A stretch of DNA of 32,064 bases from positions 1 to 32,064 of the forward strand of contig JASHVC010000659.1 in the NCBI GenBank assembly GCA_030039655.1, in the 5' to 3' direction. The translations under genes were made by a program, and so were the position numbers. Of the stretch, positions 17,138 to 26,025 are shown piece after piece (position 1 is the stretch's first letter; each line of letters opens with the position of its first letter). Under the pieces are notes generated by a model. The model saw only the letters and a list, made by a program, of their open reading frames with translations, searched no databases and was not told the DNA's origin. The DNA is from Xanthobacteraceae bacterium. GTDB taxonomy: Bacteria > Pseudomonadota > Alphaproteobacteria > Rhizobiales > Xanthobacteraceae.

Positions 17138-18454
17138 TCACCTAAGGACTTCTGACGGACTCAAATCTCTCTTCGAACTTTCGCTAAAGACTTTGGAGAC
17201 GCTCACGGTCGAAACCGGCACGATCGAGCCATGATCCAGCGTGTAAGGGAAACTTCTCTTTGGGTCTGGGCTTTCAAAAATTTCGATAGTGACTACCTGC
17301 CGCACATAATCGCACGTTTCCGTGTTGTGCGGTCCTATCCAAAAGTCGAGCGTGTAAAGACCGGGAACCAATGGTGGCAATTCAATTCGGAGCTCAACGC
17401 GAAACGTTCCAGATGAACCGCCAATGAATGGCTCGCTCTTCGGCGATGCTTGCATGATACTGGCTGAACTCCGATCGGCAATGTCAACTGCTATATGTAC
17501 GGCCGGGCCTCCCGGTTCGGACTCTATGACGGCGCGACAAACAAGTATTAATTTCGGTTGCGTGCCCTCGACGTCAACGTCGATTGTTGCGAAGTATACT
17601 GCGGGCTTTGCAAGACCAGGCGGCCGCGTCCACGAACAGGCTTCCGATATCAACCTTTCTGAGGAGTAATGCTCAAGCGCTCTCACAACGTCGAATTTGG
17701 GGGAAGCCATACCTTTGCGCAAGACCAAGCCGTGTGTGCAAAGGCTGCGGATCGCCGCCTGATTGTGACTTACAAACAGGATCGTCCTGCCTCCTCGCGC
17801 AACTTCACTCATTTTACCGAGGCATTTTTTTTGAAATGCTGCATCCCCAACAGCCAAAACCTCGTCAATAATTAAAATCTCAGGCTCGAGGTGCGCGGCC
17901 ACTGCAAAAGCGAGCCGCACGTACATTCCGCTGCTATATTGCTTTACAGGTGTATCAAGAAATCTCTCGATCTCGGCAAACGATACAATCTCATCAAACT
18001 TCTTTCTGATTTCCCGCTGTGTCATTCCAAGAACCGCGCCATTGAGAAAAATATTCTCCCTGCCCGTGAGTTCGGGATGAAAGCCCGTTCCTACCTCAAG
18101 CAAACTCGCGACGCGGCCGCGCAGCACCACTCGCCCCTCGGTAGGTTCGGTGATGCGACTTAAGACTTTCAGTAAGGTGCTCTTTCCGGCGCCATTGGGA
18201 CCAATGATGCCCAACACTTCGCCCTCTTTCACCTCAAAGCTTACATTCCTGAGGGCCCAAAATTCCTCAATCGTATCACCCTGCACAATCTGACGGCCGT
18301 GCAGCAAATCGGCGGTTTTTCTCGCAAAGTTCTGAATTTCACGCCCAATTACGTCGCGCAGCGCCGTGTATTTGTAACGGCGGCCAATCTCGGTTCTGTG
18401 GCCGATCAGATAGCTTTTTGATAAGTTTTCGATTGTTATGATGCTGTCAGACAT
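17138..18454 (-). CDS. wzt: ABC polysaccharide exporter ATP-binding protein with C-terminal glycan-binding domain
   Basis: ATG 18454 is preferred to the TTG one codon earlier. The 438-residue product has Walker [10 protein letters not shown] (85-93), signature [11 protein letters not shown] (173-183), Walker B ILIIDE (193-198) and the switch His230 in FVSHN. The N-terminal 60-residue insertion before the Walker A region is typical of polysaccharide exporters. From about 265 to 438 an added beta-rich domain ([21 protein letters not shown]) fits the Wzt C-terminal carbohydrate-binding module, which in E. coli O9a-type systems recognises the finished glycan end before export. It follows the permease gene by 16 bp, so the two form one transcription unit. 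It powers transport of a lipid-linked glycan to the periplasmic side of the inner membrane. Confidence 0.95.
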   Translation of the reverse strand: MSDSIITIENLSKSYLIGHRTEIGRRYKYTALRDVIGREIQNFARKTADLLHGRQIVQGDTIEEFWALRNVSFEVKEGEVLGIIGPNGAGKSTLLKVLSRITEPTEGRVVLRGRVASLLEVGTGFHPELTGRENIFLNGAVLGMTQREIRKKFDEIVSFAEIERFLDTPVKQYSSGMYVRLAFAVAAHLEPEILIIDEVLAVGDAAFQKKCLGKMSEVARGGRTILFVSHNQAAIRSLCTHGLVLRKGMASPKFDVVRALEHYSSERLISEACSWTRPPGLAKPAVYFATIDVDVEGTQPKLILVCRAVIESEPGGPAVHIAVDIADRSSASIMQASPKSEPFIGGSSGTFRVELRIELPPLVPGLYTLDFWIGPHNTETCDYVRQVVTIEIFESPDPKRSFPYTLDHGSIVPVSTVSVSKVFSESSKRDLSPSEVLR

Positions 18455-18470
18455 CAACTTACACGCTCAA

Positions 18471-19295
18471 CTAAATCAGATCGGCAAAGCTCTTTTCCAT
18501 CTTCCGGAACTGACGAATTCCGAACCATAGAAACCACATAATAACGGCCGTGCTCACCAATTGGCCTGGCAGGTACAATGCGCTTTCTCCTCGCAAGATG
18601 CACCAACGAAACCCGTCGATAACGCCCACCATCGGATTAAGCGAATACAGTAGATGCCACTTCTGGGGAATCACGCTTGAACTGAATCCGACCGGCGATA
18701 GATAAAGACCAAGCTGCACGACGAACGGAATGACATAGCGAAAATCGCGGTATTTTACGTTAAGCGCTGTAATCCAGAGGGAGGGTCCAACGCTCGCCAA
18801 AAAAGCCAAAAGTACAAAAAAAGGCAATATAACAATTCTCCAGTCAGGCAGATATCTGTACCAACCCAGGAGCACAATTAAAATGCAAAAACTGATAAGG
18901 AAATCGGCAAATGCGACAACAATGGTCGCTATTGGAAGAATCACACGCGGGAAATAAACTTTGCTAATCAGCCTCTCATTGTTGATCAGGCTGTTGGAAG
19001 CGTCGCTCAAGCCGGTGGAAAAGAAGGTCCAGGGCAGGATTCCGGCGAGCACCATAAGGGCGTAAGGTGCGTTACCCTCCGTCGGCAATTTGGCAATACG
19101 GCCGAAAATCACCGTGAATACAATCATCGTCAGAAACGGCCGTATGAGTGCCCAAAGCACACCGATAACCGTCTGCTTGTATCGAACGGCTAGATCTTTC
19201 CAGGCGAGCACCCGGAATAGCTCGCGATATTGCCAGAGATCAAGCCAGTAATGGCGGTCGGCCCGGCCAGCCTCGATGACAATGGCATCGCGCAT
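18471..19295 (-). CDS. wzm: ABC-2 polysaccharide exporter permease
   Basis: The 274-residue product has six hydrophobic segments and family motifs: LAWKDLAVRYKQTVIGVLWA near residues 30-49 just before the first helix, NNERLISKVYFPR in the first cytoplasmic loop, and SPVGFSSS and LNPMVGVIDGFRW near the C-terminus, as in Wzm/KpsM-like permeases. ATG 19295 is preferred over the GTG at 19319, because a promoter-like sequence at 19332-19359 would put the transcript start only about six bases before the GTG. It forms the membrane channel for the adjacent ATPase. As first gene of the minus-strand set, it probably leads expression of wzt and perhaps the modification genes beyond. Confidence 0.95.
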   Translation of the reverse strand: MRDAIVIEAGRADRHYWLDLWQYRELFRVLAWKDLAVRYKQTVIGVLWALIRPFLTMIVFTVIFGRIAKLPTEGNAPYALMVLAGILPWTFFSTGLSDASNSLINNERLISKVYFPRVILPIATIVVAFADFLISFCILIVLLGWYRYLPDWRIVILPFFVLLAFLASVGPSLWITALNVKYRDFRYVIPFVVQLGLYLSPVGFSSSVIPQKWHLLYSLNPMVGVIDGFRWCILRGESALYLPGQLVSTAVIMWFLWFGIRQFRKMEKSFADLI

Positions 19296-19331
19296 AACAT
19301 CAACACTCGCTTGCGGCACCCAGCGTCACTT

Positions 19332-19359
19332 TCGATATAGCCGCACTGGGATATGTCAA
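19332..19359 (-). promoter_or_regulatory. Possible promoter of the wzm-wzt unit
   Basis: On the minus strand a perfect -35 TTGACA (19354-19359) is followed after 16 bases by TATCGA (19332-19337). Transcription would start near 19325, about 30 bases ahead of the ATG at 19295. The -10 is only a partial match. Confidence 0.42.
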
Positions 19360-19880
19360 GCTCGACCGCGGAAGGCCATAAAGCGCCGCCAATACGGGGG
19401 CGAGGACTCGATGTGCATCACCTTTGGGACAACCGGCGTCCGGATAAACCCTGCTGCCGTCTCATAACAGAAGCAATCAGCCATACACTTAGTCGCTAAT
19501 GATGCGGCCATTCTTAGGCACAGGAAAGGCGCGAATAAACCTACGGGCGCTCTTTCGCGACGCGCAACTCCCATGCATCTTCTAGCCATTCATGGGACGG
19601 CACGCTGCTGCCACAAAATATCGTTGAAGATGACATCATGCCGCACTATGGTAAATGGTCCAGTGGGAACGACTAAGCCGTTGCCAGAACGTCCAGCTTC
19701 GGTTAGCAGGTCGATCGGGATGAGCTGTTACACGCTGGAGATGGACGTTGCGCACAGGCACAAACGAGGAAGCTAACGGTTGAAAGCGAGTTTACCACTC
19801 GCTGGCCAGCCTTGCACGCCTGCTCGGCCAACTCGACCTGTATTCTCCGCCAATCGTTGAGGCATGAGAAGCTGAGGTTT
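19360..19880. other. Divergent intergenic region between wzm and a GT2 gene
   Basis: More than 500 bp without a convincing gene. The left end carries the possible wzm promoter. On the minus strand a closed stretch of about 40 codons around 19605-19730 has protein-like composition (GLVVPTGPFTIVRHD) but no start or family match, and could be a gene remnant. An inverted repeat lies at 19785-19803. No clear plus-strand promoter for the GT2 gene was found. Confidence 0.45.
19785..19803 (+). promoter_or_regulatory. Inverted repeat upstream of the GT2 gene
   Basis: AGCGAGT and ACTCGCT form a perfect 7-bp inverted repeat around TTACC, 77 bp before the GT2 start. It could be an operator or a leader hairpin; nothing identifies a binding protein. 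Confidence 0.35.
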
Positions 19881-20825
19881 ATGACTGAAGCTTCAGTAGT
19901 TATCTGTACACACAATCCGCGCTCTGACTATCTTTGCCGCGTCCTAGATGGATTACGTCATCAGTCGCTTCCTTACGATCAATGGGAGCTTTTGCTTGTC
20001 GACAACGCTTCTGAGCCTGCCCTCGCGTCCCATTGGGATCTCTCCTGGCATCCGAATGCCCGTCATCTACGCGAAGATGAACTAGGGCTTGCATCGGCCC
20101 GCCGATGCGGAATTGCGGCCGCAACTGCAGATTTTCTGGTCTTTGTTGATGACGATAACGTACTAGCGGAGAACTACCTTTCGGAAGCTCTGACGATCAA
20201 ACGAGAATGGCCCAAGCTTGGAACCTGGGGTAGCGGTACAATCATTCCAGAGTTCGAGCAACAGCCTGCGAACTACCTCAGGCCTTATTTGTATCGATTG
20301 GCTCTTCGTGAAAATAAGGAACCCTTTTGGAGCAATGTGTTGTCATGCGGCGACGCTATTCCACCTGGCGCAGGGATGTGCGTGCGCGTAAGCGTAGCCA
20401 ATGAGTACTGTCGCCTTCACGTAAAGGATACAATTCATCTCACTGGCAGAAGTGGCGGAACGCTTGTGGGACATGAGGATTACGAAATCAGCTTTGTCGG
20501 TTGCCACCTCGGGTATGGTATGGGAGTGTTTCCGGGCCTGCGAATGATACATTTGATCCCGAAAGAACGACTGTCAGACGAGTATTTCATTCGCCACGCC
20601 GAAGGGAACCAAGTCTCCGGAGGCTTACTTGCTTACAAATGGTTGGGCGAGGTACCGCCCAACCCATTTGCCTTGAAAGGGATCCTTTCGTTGATCAAGC
20701 ACGTGGTCCTGACTGGCGGATTTGATCGAAAGCTCTATCTAGCAGAAATGAAAGGAAGAATCGCCGCTCGTCGACTAGTCGCGAGACTCAAGGGTAAGGG
20801 CCAATCCGGCGTCGCGGCTTTATAA
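19881..20825 (+). CDS. Family 2 (GT-A) glycosyltransferase
   Basis: ATG 19881 is preferred to the in-frame ATG at 19812 because GAGG precedes it by 4 bases and the encoded EASVVICTHNPR is the usual first strand of GT2 enzymes. In this 314-residue frame the nucleotide-binding aspartate is in LLVDNAS (about 39-45), the metal-binding triad is in FVDDDN (Asp90-92), and GLASARRCGI (69-78) is the typical loop before it. GHEDYEIS later in the protein probably carries the catalytic acid pair. It is an inverting cytosolic transferase for the glycan. It begins a plus-strand row with the GT-B and GT9 genes, with gaps of 151 and 294 bp. Sugar unknown. Confidence 0.92.
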   Translation: MTEASVVICTHNPRSDYLCRVLDGLRHQSLPYDQWELLLVDNASEPALASHWDLSWHPNARHLREDELGLASARRCGIAAATADFLVFVDDDNVLAENYLSEALTIKREWPKLGTWGSGTIIPEFEQQPANYLRPYLYRLALRENKEPFWSNVLSCGDAIPPGAGMCVRVSVANEYCRLHVKDTIHLTGRSGGTLVGHEDYEISFVGCHLGYGMGVFPGLRMIHLIPKERLSDEYFIRHAEGNQVSGGLLAYKWLGEVPPNPFALKGILSLIKHVVLTGGFDRKLYLAEMKGRIAARRLVARLKGKGQSGVAAL

Positions 20826-20976
20826 GTAGAGCAACCGAGGCTCGGCCGACCATCGGCTCCGCCATTCTTCCTTCGGTCGATTTGCCGCTGGCGATCGCCC
20901 AAACTGATCAATACGCAACTGAACGATACTGCGCATCGCCTTGCCGGTCCCCTCCCGGACCTAGTCGGAGTCACGG

Positions 20977-22068
20977 ATGACGCGCGCAACTCGCCTACAG
21001 ATTCGCCCCATAAGGGTGCTGTCCATACCGGGGCAACGCCACGCGCAAAATTCCTATTTCGGCCTACTGTGGAACGCTGTGCAGGGGGCTGGAATCAAAA
21101 TGGTGGACGCGCGAACGACCGCCGCTCTTTTGCTAAAGTTCGACATCCTGCACTTGCATTTCCCGGAACACTTGGTCACCGAGAGACGGCTGCACTCTGC
21201 CTTGCTGATTGCGCCGATGTTCCTGTGCTACGTCGCCATCGCGAGAATGCTGGGCAAGAAATTCGTATGGACCATCCACGAAGTCTACCCAAAGCGACGG
21301 CAATGGCTGGCCCGGCCCTATCTCTGGTGTCTGCGCATTCTTGCGAACGCCTACATTTTTATGAACCGCACTTCGGAGCAAGAGTTCCTTAATCGATACC
21401 CCCGCCAGCGGCGAAAGGTGGCCTGGAGAATATCTCACAGTTCCTATCCAGTGACGAAGATTTCCACGATCCGCCGCAACGAAGTTCGTACCTCGCTGAC
21501 CCAAGGAGCCGATTGTCTCCTCGTGGGGTTCCTCGGGGAGATCAGACCCTACAAGAATCCCGCCGCACTCGCATTCCTACCAGCCACGGATCCGCACGGC
21601 CGGCTCGTGCGGTTGGTGGTGGCGGGAGCTTTTCACGAATCTTGTGACGTCGATGATATCGAAGCGAAGCTCAAGGCGATCAATCCCAATCGGTTGGTCC
21701 GAATCGAGGTTCGACTTTCTGACGACGAGCTCTCGGAGGCAATTCAATCCATCGATGTCGTCTTCATGCCCTATCTGCAAGGATGGAATTCAGGATTTGC
21801 CTTGTTGGCCTTGGCGTGCGGATCGCGGCTACTTTGTTCCGCGTTGCCGATGTTTCACGAAATTAGAGAGACGTTGGGTTCTCCTTGGATCTACTTGTTC
21901 GATCACACCACAGCGGACATGTCACAGGAGCTTATTGGCGCCATAGCCAGCATTTCGCTGGATAAACCTGACGAAGGAGATCGAGCCCGTCTTAAGCAGT
22001 TTCTTGCCGATAGAAGCTTTGAACAAGCTGCCTCGCTTTACTCCAAACTATATAGGTCGATTCTTTAA
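20977..22068 (+). CDS. GT-B fold glycosyltransferase
   Basis: The 363-residue product begins with a short basic leader and the strand RVLSIPGQRHAQNSY, followed by ILHLHFPEH near residue 56 and FVWTIHEVYPKRRQW near 91, both typical of the N-lobe of GT4-like enzymes. The C-lobe starts at VGFLGEIRPYKNP near 185. The nucleotide-binding region is FMPYLQGWNSGFALLALACG near 264-283, where the usual EX7E glutamates are not evident, so it belongs to a divergent subgroup. GGAG stands about 7 bases before the ATG. It probably adds one sugar in the cytosol during repeat-unit or chain synthesis. Family placement is fairly sure; subfamily and donor are not. Confidence 0.88.
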   Translation: MTRATRLQIRPIRVLSIPGQRHAQNSYFGLLWNAVQGAGIKMVDARTTAALLLKFDILHLHFPEHLVTERRLHSALLIAPMFLCYVAIARMLGKKFVWTIHEVYPKRRQWLARPYLWCLRILANAYIFMNRTSEQEFLNRYPRQRRKVAWRISHSSYPVTKISTIRRNEVRTSLTQGADCLLVGFLGEIRPYKNPAALAFLPATDPHGRLVRLVVAGAFHESCDVDDIEAKLKAINPNRLVRIEVRLSDDELSEAIQSIDVVFMPYLQGWNSGFALLALACGSRLLCSALPMFHEIRETLGSPWIYLFDHTTADMSQELIGAIASISLDKPDEGDRARLKQFLADRSFEQAASLYSKLYRSIL

Positions 22069-22362
22069 GCGAAAGCGAATTGGTTGCACCTATTTGACGG
22101 AGTTTCCCGGTCGATCTGACAGTCGCAATTGCGCCTAATCATAACTGTGGTAGCCTTCGCAGTTGGAAGCAGCGGTGATAGAGAAAATCGGCGGTGTGGG
22201 AGCGGTCCGCAAATCTGAACCGAGTGACAGCCCAAAGAATGTCTTTAATTGCCTTCACAAATATGCATTCGCTAGGCTAGTGCGTCATTGCCAGCATCAG
22301 CGATGCCGTCTCGCAATCACCGCGGGCTTCGGCCAGCAGCGTAATTGAAGGCCACAGTGTAG

Positions 22363-23469
22363 ATGTCCAGATCTACGGAGCTGCAACGTAATCTGGATTA
22401 CTATCTCGGCAACCTCGCCGCTCTAGTTTTTGCCGTTCATAGGCCGATCACTCCAACAATTGCAAACCCCGCACGCATAGGGCTAATTCAACCGACCGCA
22501 ATCGGCGACCTGATTGTGGCCTCTGGTCTGATCGCACACATCCGCGAGATATTTCCTCAAGCCGAGCTTTATCTTCTGCACGGCGCATCAAACCGCGCTG
22601 CGCTTGAGCTGCTGGAACCTGGTATCGTCGGCCAGATCGTTGATTTTACGAAGCCAGTAGCGGCGCTCAATCACATTCGTTCACTCGGGTTGGACATTCT
22701 TGTTGATCTCGTCCCATGGTCAATGCTTACCGCGCTGCTATGCCGGCTTTCCGGCGCTACATTAACCCTCGGCTTTGCAGCTCCGGGAAGATACCGCCAA
22801 TTCCTGCTTGCCCAGACAGCGAAGTATTCCTGTCGCGTACATCAGTCCGAAAACTTTAGGGTATTGGCCTCCTGCTTAAGTCCCATGCAGGACTATAAAT
22901 ATCGACTGCGGAAATCATTTCCTAAACCGGACATTCAGCTTCCTTATGATCGCCTGATCGTTTGTCACATTCAGCCTGGAGGCTCTCAAGCTCGCGCGAA
23001 GACCTGGCCGGCGGATCGATGGATCGATCTAGCCGGCCGCTTCTGCGACGCCGGATATGCCGTTGCCTTTTCTGGATCGGCCGCGGACCGATCTTCGGTC
23101 GAAAACGTGGTAGCCCAGGTCGAAGGGCCCGGACGGCTATGTATTGCGCTCGCTGGCAACATAACTTTGCCTGAGTTCTGCTTTGTGTTGCAGCACGCGA
23201 TGTTAGCCATATCTGTCGACACCTCGCCGCTGCACCTTGCCTCCGCTGTCGGGACCCCTGTCGTCGGGATTCATGGCCCGACGCTGTCGCGTCAGTGGGG
23301 AGCGATCTCACCTAACTCGAGGAGCATCGATGCTGCGCACCCGGCGGCCGGTTACATACAATTTGGCTATGAGAGTCACCCGTGCGCGCAAGAAATCATG
23401 CGGTCAATCTCGGTCGACCAGGTCTACCAGGTGGCCTCAACGTTCTTGCCAAAAATGAAGCTTGGATAG
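22363..23469 (+). CDS. Family 9 glycosyltransferase (heptosyltransferase-like)
   Basis: The 368-residue product has a 37-residue N-terminal extension before the first strand RIGLIQPTAIGDLIVASGL, the GT9 signature. The second domain begins at LIVCHIQPGGSQARAKTWP with the conserved K-x-WP segment, and carries ISVDTSPLHLASAVGTP (Asp near 283), the binding motif for the ADP-sugar, then GIHGPT. It is predicted to transfer heptose or a related sugar to a lipid-linked acceptor. It is the second GT9 of the locus, about 14 kb from the first, and only distantly similar to it. The upstream 294 bp hold no gene. A stem-loop separates its stop from the convergent kinase gene. Confidence 0.92.
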   Translation: MSRSTELQRNLDYYLGNLAALVFAVHRPITPTIANPARIGLIQPTAIGDLIVASGLIAHIREIFPQAELYLLHGASNRAALELLEPGIVGQIVDFTKPVAALNHIRSLGLDILVDLVPWSMLTALLCRLSGATLTLGFAAPGRYRQFLLAQTAKYSCRVHQSENFRVLASCLSPMQDYKYRLRKSFPKPDIQLPYDRLIVCHIQPGGSQARAKTWPADRWIDLAGRFCDAGYAVAFSGSAADRSSVENVVAQVEGPGRLCIALAGNITLPEFCFVLQHAMLAISVDTSPLHLASAVGTPVVGIHGPTLSRQWGAISPNSRSIDAAHPAAGYIQFGYESHPCAQEIMRSISVDQVYQVASTFLPKMKLG

Positions 23470-23486
23470 AATACGGATCGGATAAG

Positions 23487-23505
23487 GCGGCCTCTGGGAG
23501 GTCGC
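23487..23505. terminator. Hairpin between convergent genes
   Basis: GCGGCCTC and GAGGTCGC pair over 8 bp (one G-T wobble) with a 3-base loop, 18 bp after the GT9 stop and 53 bp before the end of the convergent kinase gene. It has no T-run, so it may be a weak or bidirectional terminator. Confidence 0.35.
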
Positions 23506-23557
23506 GGACGACGCACCTTGAGACGACGCAAACGAACTGTTGCGCAGCAAGATCGCC

Positions 23558-25975
23558 TCAATGCTCCGTATAGGTATAGCCGTATCTGGCGTAGTGCTTG
23601 TTGTAGTAGTAGCCCTGGGAGAAGGGGTCCATATTGCGCAGCTCGTGGAAATTCACCTTATTCAGCACAACGCCGACGATCTTATCGCTGGCGATCCCGA
23701 AGTGGGCGATCGCTTCCTCAATGACGTCAAATCGGGTCTGGCCCCAATTGATTACCAAGATGAAGGCGTCGACTAACGGCGAGATGGCGCGCGCGTCCGA
23801 AACAGGGCCGAGTGGCGGCAGGTCGACTAAGAGTTGATCGAACTTGGGTCGTGCCGCGGCGAGCACGGCCTGCATGCGCTGCGAACCAAGGAGATCACCT
23901 GAGTTCGCAATGCGCTGCCGTAGGACCGCCGGAAGAAAACAGAGCCGCTCGTCCGACACCACCCGCGTCACTTGCGACAACGGCATCGTGTTTGCCATGA
24001 GCTCTAAGAGTCCGGATTTGGCGTCGGGGCTTAGCCGCCGCGAGAGCTCCGGATTGCGCAAGTCGGCATCGATTAGCAGCGTGGAGCGTCCGCCGCTGGC
24101 GAGCACATTGGCGAGGTTGATTGCCACCGTGCTCTTGCCCTCGCCAGGGAGCGCCGAGATCATTCCAATGCACTGCATGGGCCGGGTCAGGGCCATAATG
24201 TCGAGCGCGGTCTTGACCGAGCGTAACCCCTCACTGAAATGTGAGAATGGATCGTCCAGCACCTTGTAGGTCAGATCCGCGCTGACCTCCGTGGGACTTG
24301 CTTTAGCTGGAACTAGGGCCGGTTGCTCCGAGGTTCCAAAGAATTTCATCCCCTGACCCACGTACTTTCCTAACAGCTTCAGCCCTTCTCCCATTTGATT
24401 CTGTTGCTTGCCGGATGCGATCAAAGGCACCAAGCCGAGACATTCGAGATGCAATCGCTCTTCGATGTCGCGCGGGCGGCGGACCGTGCGATCAAAATTG
24501 CGCAACACCAAAGAATGCCCTAGGCCAACTCCCACTCCGACAAGCAGACCGAGCAATGCCACCAGTGACGTCTTTGGGTAGCTTTTATGATAGGGCGGTG
24601 TCGCCGCCGAAATGACGCGAGCATCCGATATCGGAAACGACTGCTGCTGGACCGCTTCGGTGTATTTCCCCAGGAAATTCTCAAAGATCGTATGGTAGGT
24701 CTGCGATGCTGCCTGAAGTTCTTTCAGGTCGACCTGTGCCTGGCCACTCGCTCCGGCCTGCTGGACCTGCTTGGTGAGCGAGCCTCGAAGCGAATCCTCT
24801 CGCGCCTTCGCAATCTCGTAGTCGCTCTTATAGGTCTGGGCAATGCGCTGCAGTTCATCGACGATCGAGTTCTGCAACTCGACCATTTCGTTTCGCAGGC
24901 GGATCACGGCAAGGTGGTTTGGTCCATACAGAGGGGTCCACTGCGCCACGTGTTCGCGATCATCAAGATAGCGCTGTCGCAGCCGCGTAATAACGTCGTC
25001 GTGCAGCGTGTCGCTGACCGTGCCCAAAGCCTCGCCTGGAGTAGGCGACTGCAGCACTTGATTGACACGCTCAAGCCGAGCCTTGGCCTCGGCGGTTGCG
25101 GCCGTCGCGGTGATCATCTGGGTGTTTAGCTCTTGCAGCTGGAGATCGCTCAAAAGACCGTGACCACCGCCGGTGTCGACAATATTATTTTTCTCCTTGT
25201 ATTCTTCGACCGCCCGCGCTGCGGTGTTGGATTGGTTTCTCAGCTCGGCAATGCGTCCTTGAAGCCAGACACTTGCGCGCCGCGCGGCTTCGTACTTAAC
25301 GTTAAGCTGATCGTTAATGTAAGCATCCGCGACCGCATTGGCGATCCGGACGGCCTTTTGTCGGTCAGGAGAGCGAAACGATATCTCCAGCACGTACGTG
25401 AGATACATCCGTCGTACGTTAAGATTGCCCAGCAGGGTGTCGACTGCGATCCGTTGCCGCTCTGCGTCGGAAGGCACCGGAGCATCGTCGCTAAAACCAA
25501 AAATTGCTGAAAAGAGCCGTGTGAACGGCCCGCCCCTCGTATCGACGAAATCCGGATCGCTGGTCAGATTGAGGTCTTTGACCACCGCGAGCGCAATGCG
25601 CTTCGAGCGCACGATCTCAACTTCGCTTTCAACTTGCTGCGAATCCCACGAGTTATCGCCGACCACCTGATCGGTGTTTTTGAACAGCTCGATTCTACGC
25701 GAGTCCAGCGCGAGCTCGGCGGTCGCCGTATAGAGCGGCGTCGCAGTGAAAGAATAGATCAGCGCGACTGCGAGGCAAGCAATCGTCCATCCGGCGATGA
25801 CCCGCCGGTTGGATTTCATAAATGCATAGACATCAACGAGATCGATTCGCCGCCGCTCGTGACCATTATCGTACGGTCCATTGGCCCGGCGTCGCTCGTC
25901 ACCGTTGTCGTACCCCAGGTCCTGGGTCGGCCCAGTGCGTTGCAGCATGCCTACTCCGTAAGCGGACCCCGACAT
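23558..25975 (-). CDS. Polysaccharide co-polymerase with tyrosine-kinase domain (ExoP/Wzc type)
   Basis: ATG 25975 is chosen because a promoter-like sequence lies just upstream (25998-26025), which excludes the in-frame ATG at 26071. The 805-residue product has a cytoplasmic N-terminus with a duplicated YDNGxERRR unit, a first transmembrane helix near 59-80, a long periplasmic Wzz-like coiled domain (80-465), a second helix near 468-492, and a cytoplasmic BY-kinase with Walker A SALPGEGKST (607-616), Walker A' LLIDADLR (633-640) and Walker B LLVDLPP (715-721). It ends in a tyrosine cluster with seven Tyr in residues 789-802. Such proteins set chain length and coordinate export by cycles of autophosphorylation. 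It is the last gene of a minus-strand unit with a phosphatase and an O-antigen-ligase-like protein. Confidence 0.93.
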   Translation of the reverse strand: MSGSAYGVGMLQRTGPTQDLGYDNGDERRRANGPYDNGHERRRIDLVDVYAFMKSNRRVIAGWTIACLAVALIYSFTATPLYTATAELALDSRRIELFKNTDQVVGDNSWDSQQVESEVEIVRSKRIALAVVKDLNLTSDPDFVDTRGGPFTRLFSAIFGFSDDAPVPSDAERQRIAVDTLLGNLNVRRMYLTYVLEISFRSPDRQKAVRIANAVADAYINDQLNVKYEAARRASVWLQGRIAELRNQSNTAARAVEEYKEKNNIVDTGGGHGLLSDLQLQELNTQMITATAATAEAKARLERVNQVLQSPTPGEALGTVSDTLHDDVITRLRQRYLDDREHVAQWTPLYGPNHLAVIRLRNEMVELQNSIVDELQRIAQTYKSDYEIAKAREDSLRGSLTKQVQQAGASGQAQVDLKELQAASQTYHTIFENFLGKYTEAVQQQSFPISDARVISAATPPYHKSYPKTSLVALLGLLVGVGVGLGHSLVLRNFDRTVRRPRDIEERLHLECLGLVPLIASGKQQNQMGEGLKLLGKYVGQGMKFFGTSEQPALVPAKASPTEVSADLTYKVLDDPFSHFSEGLRSVKTALDIMALTRPMQCIGMISALPGEGKSTVAINLANVLASGGRSTLLIDADLRNPELSRRLSPDAKSGLLELMANTMPLSQVTRVVSDERLCFLPAVLRQRIANSGDLLGSQRMQAVLAAARPKFDQLLVDLPPLGPVSDARAISPLVDAFILVINWGQTRFDVIEEAIAHFGIASDKIVGVVLNKVNFHELRNMDPFSQGYYYNKHYARYGYTYTEH
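25847..25912 (-). repeat. 39-bp tandem duplication in the kinase N-terminus
   Basis: Two copies of YDNG(D/H)ERRR, 13 codons apart, encode residues 22-30 and 35-43 of the ExoP/Wzc-like protein. The DNA copies differ at several mostly synonymous positions, so the duplication is not recent. It lies in the cytoplasmic tail before the first membrane helix. Confidence 0.7.
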
Positions 25976-25997
25976 ATCCACTTCTTGTCTAAAACCA

Positions 25998-26025
25998 ATT
26001 CTACACCTCCACGATGGAGGCTCAA
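25998..26025 (-). promoter_or_regulatory. Promoter of the kinase gene with a palindrome in the spacer
   Basis: On the minus strand -35 TTGAGC (26020-26025) and -10 TAGAAT (25998-26003) are 16 bases apart. The spacer holds the inverted repeat CCTCCA-N3-TGGAGG (26006-26020), which fills the space between the two boxes and touches the -35. Transcription would start near 25990, some 15 bases before the ATG. A protein bound to the palindrome would block RNA polymerase; the regulator is unknown. Confidence 0.5.

Noticed and set aside
19703..19915. 70-codon minus-strand frame in the wzm-GT2 gap
   Set aside because: It overlaps the start of the well-supported GT2 gene on the other strand and has no recognised motif; a remnant cannot be shown.
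20890..20899. Palindrome GGCGATCGCC before the GT-B gene
   Set aside because: GCGATCGC-type palindromes arise often by chance in GC-rich DNA, and no promoter boxes flank it.
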